Assembly (NCBI GenBank): GCA_938016625.1
Contig: CALILB010000037.1
Coordinates: forward strand, 1-6,616
Direction: 5' to 3'
Length of the DNA: 6,616 bases
Source: an uncultured bacterium
Lineage (GTDB): Bacteria > Acidobacteriota > Thermoanaerobaculia > Multivoradales > JAHEKO01
Below the pieces are notes generated by a model. The model did not search any database and was not told the DNA's origin. It was given only the letters and a program-made list of their open reading frames with translations. Both the position numbers and the translations under genes were made by a program. Positions 1-5,811 of this stretch are shown here, one piece after another. How positions within the stretch are numbered: the first letter of the stretch is position 1; each line of letters begins with the position of its first letter.

Positions 1-147
1 ATGAAACCCGGTCGGGTCTACCCTCCCGAAGCCCTCGCCTCGGCCACCACCTGGCCCGTCGAGCGGGTTCTCGCCCTGCTTCTCGAATTGGAGCTCATCG
101 GCTGGGTGCGGCGACACCCGGGCCCAGCCTTCGGTCGTAGCAGGTAG
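1..147 (+). CDS. dprA: DprA (DNA processing protein A), C-terminal fragment
   Basis: This frame is open from the window edge to the TAG at 145-147 and encodes 48 residues. It reads as the C-terminal winged-helix of DprA: a helix beginning PPEALASATTWPVERVLALL, then the motif LLELELIGWVRRHPG and a short basic end. Known DprA tails have the same LLELELxGxVxxxPG pattern and end just after it. DprA binds incoming single-stranded DNA in the cytoplasm and loads RecA during natural transformation; its Rossmann-fold core would lie upstream, outside the window. The ATG at position 1 is in frame but is probably an internal methionine, because a 48-residue protein would lack the catalytically relevant core. 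The position next to topA matches the usual dprA-topA neighbourhood and supports the call. If a contig really begins here, the gene is truncated by assembly, not by mutation. Confidence 0.75.
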   Translation: MKPGRVYPPEALASATTWPVERVLALLLELELIGWVRRHPGPAFGRSR

Positions 148-279
148 ACTCTTGCCACCTTGCGGCGAAATCTTGACGAGTGGTAAGGTCCCGCACCTGC
201 TGAAGCTTCGGGCTGCCGAAAACCGGTCGAGCCCACATTCGGTTGGTAGGTCACCAGAGATAACTTGCAGAGAAACGTC

Positions 280-2907
280 ATGTCTTCCCTAGTCATCGTC
301 GAATCCCCCGCCAAGGCCAAGACCCTGGCTCGCATCCTCGGAAACAGCTACAGCGTCGAGGCCAGCTACGGCCACGTGCGTGACCTGCCTGCCGGAGCAG
401 ACGCCATCCCGACCAAGTTCAAGGGGGAACCCTGGGCTCGGCTTGGCGTCAATGTGCAACAGGAGTTCGAGCCGCTCTACGTTGTTCCCAACGACAAGAA
501 GAAGTACATCAAGCGCCTGAAGGAAGCACTGGCTGACGCGGACGAGCTGCTGCTGGCGACAGACGAAGACCGGGAGGGCGAGAGCATCAGCTGGCATGTT
601 GTCGAGGTGCTCAAGCCCAAGGTACCTGTCCGCAGGATCGCCTTTCACGAGATCACGAAAGAAGCGATCCTCGCCGCCTTGGAGAACCCACGCGACATCG
701 ACTCCAATCTCGTCAGGGCCCAGGAGAGTCGCCGCATCCTGGATCGACTCTTCGGGTACGAGCTCTCGCCGGTGCTGTGGAAGAAAGTGCGCTCCGGCCT
801 GTCGGCCGGGCGGGTGCAGAGCGTGGCCGTGAGGCTGTGCGTCGAGCGCGAGCGGGAGCGGCGCCGATTCAGGTCTGCCGGCTATTGGGACGCCGAGGCG
901 GAGCTCGAAAAGGAAGGTCAGAGCTTTACCGCCCGCCTCGTCCGGCTGGGTGGCCAACGCCTGGCCACCGGCCAGGACTTCGACCCGGCAACCGGCGAGT
1001 TGAAGAAGAAATCTCGCGCTCTCTGGCTGCGCACCGAGCAGGAGATCGAGGAGGCCATCGCCTCCTGGCAACGTCCCTGGCAGGTCAGCTCGGTGGAGGA
1101 AAAACCCGTTGTCCGCCGACCGGCGCCGCCCTTCACCACCTCCTCGATGCAACAGGAGGCCAACCGCAAGTTGCGCTTCTCCGCGCGACACACCATGCGC
1201 CTCGCCCAACGGCTCTACGAGGGCATCGACGTCGACGGCGACCGTGTGGGGTTGATCACCTACATGCGTACCGATTCGATGACGCTTTCGGGCAAGGCGC
1301 TACACGACGCCGAGCGGGTAGTGCGGGAGAAGTACGGCGACGCCTACACACAGGGACCGAGGCGCTACAAGACCAAGGCCAAGGGGGCCCAGGAGGCCCA
1401 CGAGGCGATCCGGCCCACCGAAATCTCGCGCACACCCGACCAGGTCAAGCGTTTTCTGAGTACCGACGAGGTGCGTCTTTACGAGCTCATCTGGAAGCGG
1501 ACCATCGCCAGTCAGATGACCGACGCCCGGCTCAAGCGGACGGCGGTGGAGATCACCGCACCTGCGCCCGGCGCCGATGAAGGAGTCTTCTCCACCACCG
1601 GCACGACCATCGAGTTTCCGGGCTTTCTCCGCGCCTATGTCGAGGGCTCGGACGATCCCCGAGCCGAGATTGCCGACAAAGAGGTGCTGCTGCCGCCGCT
1701 CGCCCAGGGTGAAGGGATCGAGCCGACCCAGGTTGTGCCAAAAGGGAGAGAGACCCTGCCACCGGCCCGCTACACCGAGGCCAGCCTGGTCAAGAAGCTC
1801 GAAGCCGAGGGCATCGGCCGCCCCTCGACCTACGCCGCCATCATCGAGACCATCCAGAACCGCGGCTACATTCTCAAGCAGAACAACGCTCTGGTGCCCA
1901 CCTTTACCGCCTTTGCGGTGACCATACTGCTGGAGGACCACTTCGGCGAGTACGTGGACACCGGTTTTACCGCTCGCATGGAGCAGCAGCTCGACGACAT
2001 CGCCGGTGGTGAGCTCGATTGGAAAAGCCATCTGCACGATTTCTATTTTGGTGAAGATCGCGAGGAGCTGGGTCTCGAGCGCCGCATCGCCAAGGAGGAG
2101 CCGAACATCGAGTACCCGGCGATCGAAGTGGGCCGGCACCCCGAGACCGACAAGCCGGTAGTGATCAAGGTCGGCCGCTATGGCCCGTATCTACAGCAGG
2201 AGGCCGAGTCGGGTGACCGGGTCATGGCCTCGGTACCCGACGACGTCGCCCCCGCCGATCTCACGGTCGAAGAAGCGCTCGAGCTGCTGGCCAAAGCCGA
2301 GAAGGGAGCCCAGTTGCTCGGACACGACCAGCAGACAGGTGAGGCCGTCTATCTCGCCCACGGTCGCTTTGGGGCCTATGTCCAGCTGGGAGAGACACCC
2401 GAAAGAGGCTCGAAGGAACCCAAGCCAAAACGTGCTTCCCTGCCCCGGGATGTCGAGGAGGAGGCCGTCACCTTGGAGATGGCCCAGAAGTGGTTGTCGC
2501 TTCCACGTTCTCTGGGCGAGGACCCTGAGAACGGCGAGGAGGTCATCGCCACCACCGGCCGCTACGGCCCGTTCATCAAGCGGGGCTCCGACACCCGCTC
2601 CCTGAGTGCCGAAGACGACGTCTACGCGATCGAGCTGGCCCGCGCTTGCGAGATCTTGGCCCAGCCAAAGCCCAAGCGGGGGCGGGCGCGGGCGGCGCGC
2701 AAGGTGCTCAAGAACCTGGGAAAGAGCGAATCGGGCGCCGAAATCCAACTCGTAGACGGTCACTACGGCCCCTACCTCACCAACGGCGAGCTCAACGCCT
2801 CGCTGCCCAAAGGGACCAATACCGAAAGTCTCAGCCCGGAAGACGCCCAGCGCCTCCTCGCCGAGCGCGGCAAGCCGCCAAAGCGGCGCAGAGGAAAGAA
2901 ATCGTAG
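280..2907 (+). CDS. topA: DNA topoisomerase I (type IA), zinc-finger-less with C-terminal repeats
   Basis: The 875-residue protein relaxes negatively supercoiled DNA by a Mg2+-dependent single-strand passage mechanism, acting on the nucleoid. The Toprim domain begins at once with SLVIVESPAKAKTL (Glu8) and carries the acidic triad in TDEDREGE (Asp95, Asp97, Glu99). The central arch follows with SAGRVQSVAVRL (near 175-185), the active-site segment LITYMRTDS (nucleophile Tyr328, Arg330) and EAEGIGRPSTY (508-518). The C-terminal third has no four-cysteine zinc ribbons. Instead it has four topoisomerase C-terminal repeats, marked by GRYGPYL (632), GRFGAYV (695), GRYGPFI (760) and DGHYGPYL (826). 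Basic linkers and a tail rich in Lys and Arg follow. ATG 280 is preferred over an in-frame TTG at 265 because family members start within a few residues of the LVIVESPAKAK motif. The only upstream SD-like run is a weak AGAGA at 269-273. The stop codon lies within a palindrome. Confidence 0.97.
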   Translation: MSSLVIVESPAKAKTLARILGNSYSVEASYGHVRDLPAGADAIPTKFKGEPWARLGVNVQQEFEPLYVVPNDKKKYIKRLKEALADADELLLATDEDREGESISWHVVEVLKPKVPVRRIAFHEITKEAILAALENPRDIDSNLVRAQESRRILDRLFGYELSPVLWKKVRSGLSAGRVQSVAVRLCVERERERRRFRSAGYWDAEAELEKEGQSFTARLVRLGGQRLATGQDFDPATGELKKKSRALWLRTEQEIEEAIASWQRPWQVSSVEEKPVVRRPAPPFTTSSMQQEANRKLRFSARHTMRLAQRLYEGIDVDGDRVGLITYMRTDSMTLSGKALHDAERVVREKYGDAYTQGPRRYKTKAKGAQEAHEAIRPTEISRTPDQVKRFLSTDEVRLYELIWKRTIASQMTDARLKRTAVEITAPAPGADEGVFSTTGTTIEFPGFLRAYVEGSDDPRAEIADKEVLLPPLAQGEGIEPTQVVPKGRETLPPARYTEASLVKKLEAEGIGRPSTYAAIIETIQNRGYILKQNNALVPTFTAFAVTILLEDHFGEYVDTGFTARMEQQLDDIAGGELDWKSHLHDFYFGEDREELGLERRIAKEEPNIEYPAIEVGRHPETDKPVVIKVGRYGPYLQQEAESGDRVMASVPDDVAPADLTVEEALELLAKAEKGAQLLGHDQQTGEAVYLAHGRFGAYVQLGETPERGSKEPKPKRASLPRDVEEEAVTLEMAQKWLSLPRSLGEDPENGEEVIATTGRYGPFIKRGSDTRSLSAEDDVYAIELARACEILAQPKPKRGRARAARKVLKNLGKSESGAEIQLVDGHYGPYLTNGELNASLPKGTNTESLSPEDAQRLLAERGKPPKRRRGKKS

Positions 2908-2933
2908 GGGAGGGCCTTGTGCCCTCCCCTACG
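2903..2933. repeat. Perfect palindrome (REP-like hairpin) spanning the topA stop codon
   Basis: CGTAGGGGAGGGC at 2903-2915 is exactly complementary to GCCCTCCCCTACG at 2921-2933, giving a 13-bp perfect stem with a five-base loop (CTTGT). The topA stop TAG (2905-2907) is inside the left arm. A second small stem, GCCGA (2933-2937) with TCGGC (2942-2946), follows directly. There is no T-run after either stem, so this is not a canonical intrinsic terminator, although it could stabilise an mRNA 3' end or slow polymerase. Palindromes of the form GTAGGGG...CCCCTAC are, from general knowledge, a frequent class of dispersed intergenic repeat in bacterial genomes. Assignment to such a family is an inference, because only one copy is visible here. 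Confidence 0.75.
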
Positions 2934-2957
2934 CCGAACCGTCGGCCACAGCCTCTC

Positions 2958-2963
2958 TATAAT
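2958..2963 (+). promoter_or_regulatory. Perfect -10 box (TATAAT) for trmFO, leaderless geometry
   Basis: A consensus TATAAT lies six bases before the GTG at 2970, so a normal start point would fall on the G of the start codon. No Shine-Dalgarno sequence precedes that GTG (the bases are GCCTCTCTATAATCAACCC), which fits initiation on a leaderless transcript. No convincing -35 is visible: the hexamer 17 bases upstream (2935-2940, CGAACC) matches the consensus at only two positions, and there is no extended -10 TGn. I saw no other TATAAT on either strand of this GC-rich window. Confidence 0.5.
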
Positions 2964-2969
2964 CAACCC

Positions 2970-4337
2970 GTGGTCCCACCCATAACCATCGTCGGCGGTG
3001 GTCTTGCCGGGTCGGAGTGTGCCTATCAGCTGGCCAAACGGGGCGTTCCCGTAGTCCTGGCCGAGATGCGGCCCGAGCGCTCTACCCCGGCCCACAAGAC
3101 CGGTCGGCTGGCCGAGCTGGTCTGCAGCAACTCGCTCCGCAGCGATGATCCACAGCATGCGGCCGGGCTGTTGAAGCGCGAGATGGAGCGCTTCGACTCC
3201 CTGATCATCTCTGCCGCCCGCCGCTCGGCGGTACCCGCCGGGGCGGCCCTGGCGGTCGATCGGGATCTGTTTGCCGAGAGCGTCACCGAGGCCCTGGCCT
3301 CGATGCCTGGCGTCGAGATCAGCCGCGGAGAGATCACCCAGATCCCCGATGGGGAGGTGGTGCTGGCCACCGGCCCGCTGACCTCGCCCGCCCTGAGCGA
3401 AGAGCTCGGCCGGCTCCTCGGCAGCGAGCACCTCTTCTTCTATGACGCCATCGCCCCCATCGTCGACCGGGAGAGCCTCGAAATGTCGCAGCTCTTCTGG
3501 GCTTCGCGCTATGGCAAGGGCGGCGCCGACTATCTGAATGCGCCCATGGACCGGGGCCGGTATCTGGAGTTTCACCGGCAACTGACCGAAGCCGAGGTCG
3601 TACCACTGGCGGACTTCGAGCAGCGGCTCTTCTTCGAGGGCTGTCTGCCGATCGAAGAGTTGGCGCGAAGAGGTGTCGACACTCTCCGCTTCGGACCCAT
3701 GAAGCCGGTAGGGCTCACCGCACCCGACGGCAGCAAGCCCTATGCGGTGGTCCAGATGCGGCAGGAGAATCTGGCCAAGAGCCATCTCAACCTGGTGGGC
3801 TTCCAGGCGCGCATGAAGTGGCCCGATCAGAAACGGGTCTTGCGCACCATCCCCGGTCTCGAGCAGGCCGAGTTTGTCCGTCTGGGTCAGGTTCACCGCA
3901 ACACCTTTATCAACGCGCCGCTCCACCTGGATGGGTTCTACCGGCTCCACAAGACTCCGCGTATTCGCTTGGCCGGTCAGATCACCGGGGTCGAGGGTTA
4001 TCTGGAGTCGGCCGCCACCGGTCTTGCCGCCGCCTTGTACATCGCGCTCGAGCGGCTGGGACGGGTGCCCGAGCAACTGCCGACGACGACGGCTCTGGGG
4101 GCGCTGGCGCGGCATCTCACCGAATCCGAGGCCGACAACTTCCAACCGGCCAACATCAACTACGGCTTGTTTGCCGAGCTGGAAAAGAAGCTGCCGCGAA
4201 AGGCGCGGCGGGAGGCCTACGCCGAGCGCTCGCGGCGCGAGCTCGAGGGCTGGTCCGCACGCCAGCAGATCGAGCTCGAGGAGGATGGAAACTCTCCCCC
4301 ATCGACAGCCACCCAATCGGCGGGGACCTCGCCGTGA
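2970..4337 (+). CDS. trmFO: TrmFO, folate/FAD-dependent tRNA (uracil-54-C5)-methyltransferase
   Basis: The 455-residue flavoprotein transfers a methylene group from 5,10-methylenetetrahydrofolate to U54 of the tRNA T-loop and reduces it with FAD and NAD(P)H, giving m5U54 (ribothymidine). The N-terminus has the FAD dinucleotide-binding motif TIVGGGLAGSECAYQLAKRG (6-25), followed by EMRPERSTPAHKTGRLAELV. The two cysteines discussed in the family are present: Cys52 in ELVCSNSLRSD and Cys225 in FFEGCLPIEELARRG. Other signatures include VPAGAALAVDR, LATGPLTSP, FGPMKPVGL, HRNTFINAP, LAGQITGVEGYLESAATGL and NFQPANINYGLF. Length matches the family (about 435-445) plus a short polar C-terminal tail. 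GTG 2970 is chosen because FAD-binding sequence begins right after it; the frame stays open upstream to 2646, but that part overlaps topA and has no family resemblance. The start lacks an SD. The stop overlaps the xerC start. Confidence 0.95.
   Translation: MVPPITIVGGGLAGSECAYQLAKRGVPVVLAEMRPERSTPAHKTGRLAELVCSNSLRSDDPQHAAGLLKREMERFDSLIISAARRSAVPAGAALAVDRDLFAESVTEALASMPGVEISRGEITQIPDGEVVLATGPLTSPALSEELGRLLGSEHLFFYDAIAPIVDRESLEMSQLFWASRYGKGGADYLNAPMDRGRYLEFHRQLTEAEVVPLADFEQRLFFEGCLPIEELARRGVDTLRFGPMKPVGLTAPDGSKPYAVVQMRQENLAKSHLNLVGFQARMKWPDQKRVLRTIPGLEQAEFVRLGQVHRNTFINAPLHLDGFYRLHKTPRIRLAGQITGVEGYLESAATGLAAALYIALERLGRVPEQLPTTTALGALARHLTESEADNFQPANINYGLFAELEKKLPRKARREAYAERSRRELEGWSARQQIELEEDGNSPPSTATQSAGTSP
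4322..4326 (+). promoter_or_regulatory. Ribosome binding site of xerC
   Basis: GGGGA lies seven bases before the GTG at 4334, inside the end of trmFO. It is a moderate Shine-Dalgarno match and supports the GTG that overlaps the trmFO stop as GTGA. A better-looking GAGGAGG-ATG at 4278-4287 is in another frame and does not lead into the recombinase. Confidence 0.55.
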
Positions 4338-5254
4338 GGCAGTTGATCGACAGGTTCCTCGAGCACCTTCGTGACGAGCGCAATCTCTCGCCCCACACCC
4401 AACGCGCCTACCAGGGAGATCTCGACCGCTTCCTTTCCTTTCTGGCCGGCGACTATCTGGCAAGACCGGTGAGCGAGATCCGCCCCACCGACATCGATCC
4501 CCTCGCCGTGCGCTCCTTTCTGGCATCGCTGGCCAGAAACGGCGTCGGTAAGAGAAGCCAGGCGAGAAATCTGTCGGCGGTGCGAAGCCTCTTCCGCTTT
4601 GCCTGCCGCGAGGGCGTTGTCGAGAACAATCCCGCCACTGCGGTCAGGAGCCCCAAGCAGCCCCGACCGCTCCCCCGTCATCTGCGGCCGGGCGAGTTGG
4701 AATCGCTGCTGGATGCCGCCAGCGGTGACAAGCCTCTCGAGCGGCGCAATCTGGCCATACTCGAGCTTCTCTATGCGGCCGGGCTCCGGGTGAGCGAGCT
4801 GGTCAGCCTCGACTGGCAGGATCTCGATCTGGAGGGTCGGGTGCTCAGGGTCATCGGCAAGGGCGGCAAAGAGAGGATGGTCCCCTTTGGGGTGCCCGCT
4901 GCCAGCGCTCTGCGTCACTGGCTCGAGGTCTGGGACGAGATACGCGATGCCGACCGGCAAGTCGAAGAGCCCGTCTTCTTGAATTATCGGGGTGACCGCC
5001 TCGGCGACCGATCGGTGCGCCGCATCATCGACCGCTGCGTCGAGAAAGCGGCCGTGGCTTCGGGGGTCCACCCCCACACGCTACGCCACACCTTCGCCAC
5101 CCATCTGCTCGAGGGGGGTGCCGACCTGCGGGCCATTCAGGAGCTGCTGGGTCACAGCTCGCTCTCCACCACACAGCGCTATACCCATCTCGAAGTCGAT
5201 CGGCTGCTCAACGTCTACCGCGAGTCCCACCCCAGAGCCAAGGAGAAGAAGTAG
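4334..5254 (+). CDS. xerC: XerC-type site-specific tyrosine recombinase
   Basis: The 306-residue protein is a full-length Xer recombinase, of the kind that resolves chromosome dimers at dif sites near the terminus. The N-terminal SAM-like core-binding domain (about 1-100) starts LIDRFLEHLRDERNLSPHTQ and has the LSAVRSLFRFACREGVVENNPA helix region. The catalytic domain (about 110-300) holds all six active-site positions: Arg152 in GLRVSEL, Lys176 in GKGGKER, His248 and Arg251 in HPHTLRH, His274 in LGHSS and the nucleophile Tyr283 in TQRYTHL. The ending VYRESHPRA is typical of XerC. GTG 4334 overlaps the trmFO stop by four bases (GTGA), implying translational coupling. It occupies the position of codV/xerC in the Bacillus-type dprA-topA-trmFO-xerC-hslVU cluster. 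That makes a housekeeping role much more likely than phage or integron integration, although it could be the sole Xer enzyme and thus neither C nor D strictly. No dif-like site was seen nearby. Confidence 0.93.
   Translation: MRQLIDRFLEHLRDERNLSPHTQRAYQGDLDRFLSFLAGDYLARPVSEIRPTDIDPLAVRSFLASLARNGVGKRSQARNLSAVRSLFRFACREGVVENNPATAVRSPKQPRPLPRHLRPGELESLLDAASGDKPLERRNLAILELLYAAGLRVSELVSLDWQDLDLEGRVLRVIGKGGKERMVPFGVPAASALRHWLEVWDEIRDADRQVEEPVFLNYRGDRLGDRSVRRIIDRCVEKAAVASGVHPHTLRHTFATHLLEGGADLRAIQELLGHSSLSTTQRYTHLEVDRLLNVYRESHPRAKEKK
5241..5245 (+). promoter_or_regulatory. Ribosome binding site of the PH-like membrane gene
   Basis: AGGAG lies eight bases before the GTG at 5254, within the last codons of xerC. 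This is the cleanest Shine-Dalgarno in the window, and it decides the start in favour of the GTG that overlaps the xerC stop by one base (TAGTG). Confidence 0.75.
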
Positions 5255-5778
5255 TGTCCGATGCCGCGGAGACTCTGCTCTTCCCTTGCACTCTCGGCGG
5301 CAGCATCGCCGCCAGCCGGCGACGGTTCAAGATGTTGATGCTCGGTATGGGGATTCTCATGCTGATCGTGGCCGTGGCGGTGTTGCTTGAGGGTCGTGTC
5401 GTCGCCGCCCTGCTCGCCTTCGCCGTCGCCCTGGTGTCCCGACTCGCCTGGCGGATGAGCGGCGATCTGACACCCGCCCGGCTCGAGGTCGGCCCAGGAA
5501 CCCTCGCCGTTCGGACCCGCAGCCAGCCGATAGAGATCCCACTCGAGGGCACCTCGGCCCGGGCCCTCACCGCGGACGAGCTCGCTCACCTCGAGCAGCT
5601 GGCGTCAGCCGGTGGCTTTGTCGTCGCCACCGGCGGCTTCGACTCCCACCTGCTGGGCGAGTTCGACCTCTATGCCAGCGACCTGGGCCACGCAGTCCTC
5701 GTGGAAGGCATGGAGCATCGGCTGGTCTTGACCCCCGACGACCCCACTCGGTTTCTCGAGGCCCTCGAGAGAAGCTGA
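5254..5778 (+). CDS. Small membrane protein with two TM helices and a PH-like domain
   Basis: The gene encodes 174 residues of unknown specific function. After a short N-terminus containing the basic patch SRRRFK (21-26) there are two hydrophobic segments, about 27-45 (MLMLGMGILMLIVAVAVLL) and 49-66, separated only by EGR, so a helical hairpin in the membrane is predicted. The remaining 100 residues are soluble and look like a bacterial PH-type domain. They begin LEVGPGTLAVRTRSQPIEIPL (strands), have a middle GFVVATGGF, and end with DLYASDLGHAVLVEG followed by LVLTPDDPTRFLEALE. The LYA...AVLVE...LTPDDPxxFLxAL pattern is what I associate with bacterial PH domain families; this is recognition by eye. 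It is coupled to xerC by a one-base overlap and a strong SD, so it is probably co-translated with it. The usual cluster has no such gene between xerC and hslV, so a link to Xer or HslUV is possible but unproven. Confidence 0.85.
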   Translation: MSDAAETLLFPCTLGGSIAASRRRFKMLMLGMGILMLIVAVAVLLEGRVVAALLAFAVALVSRLAWRMSGDLTPARLEVGPGTLAVRTRSQPIEIPLEGTSARALTADELAHLEQLASAGGFVVATGGFDSHLLGEFDLYASDLGHAVLVEGMEHRLVLTPDDPTRFLEALERS

Positions 5779-5802
5779 CCAGCCGCTCGCCTGCGGTAGA
5801 AT
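5775..5802 (+). promoter_or_regulatory. Putative promoter of hslV (CTGACC-N16-TAGAAT)
   Basis: CTGACC (5775-5780, four of six matches to the -35 consensus) is separated by 16 bases from TAGAAT (5797-5802, five of six matches to the -10). The -35 overlaps the stop codon of the upstream gene. A start point at about 5807-5809 would give a leader of only a few bases before ATG 5812, where there is no Shine-Dalgarno sequence. hslVU can therefore probably be transcribed apart from the upstream genes. No heat-shock operator or sigma-32-like element was recognised. Confidence 0.5.
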
Positions 5803-5811
5803 CCTCAGCCC

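Noticed and set aside
173..201. Promoter for topA from TTGACG at 173-178
   Set aside because: No plausible -10 lies 15-18 bases downstream (the region reads CACCTGCTGA). The TAACTT at 261-266 and the TAGACT at 145-150 also lack a matching -35.
152..291. Possible small reading frame from TTG 152 in the dprA-topA gap
   Set aside because: It uses a rare start codon without an SD, overlaps the certain topA start in another frame, and has no recognisable sequence.
1300..2139. Minus-strand open frame of 279 codons opposite topA
   Set aside because: It is a codon-phase shadow of topA with no motif and no SD-preceded start. The + strand carries the topoisomerase active site.
2903..2946. Rho-independent terminator after topA
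   Set aside because: The stem is strong, but no U-run follows it or the second small stem; the next bases are CACAGCCTC. It is kept as a repeat-like palindrome instead.
2646..2969. Upstream extension of the trmFO frame into topA
   Set aside because: The frame stays open for 108 codons before GTG 2970, but its translation is Arg/Pro/Ala-rich shadow sequence of topA. TrmFO homology begins immediately after the GTG.
2772..4526. Very long open frame on the minus strand opposite trmFO (584 codons)
   Set aside because: It lies opposite trmFO and the ends of topA and xerC, its translation is low-complexity Gly/Leu/Arg-rich with no recognisable domain, and the + strand has clear family matches. Long antisense frames are expected in GC-rich genes.
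4334..5254. Integrase of a mobile element or integron
   Set aside because: It is a tyrosine recombinase, but it has standard XerC length and ending, sits in a conserved housekeeping cluster, and has no att-like repeats or cargo beside it.
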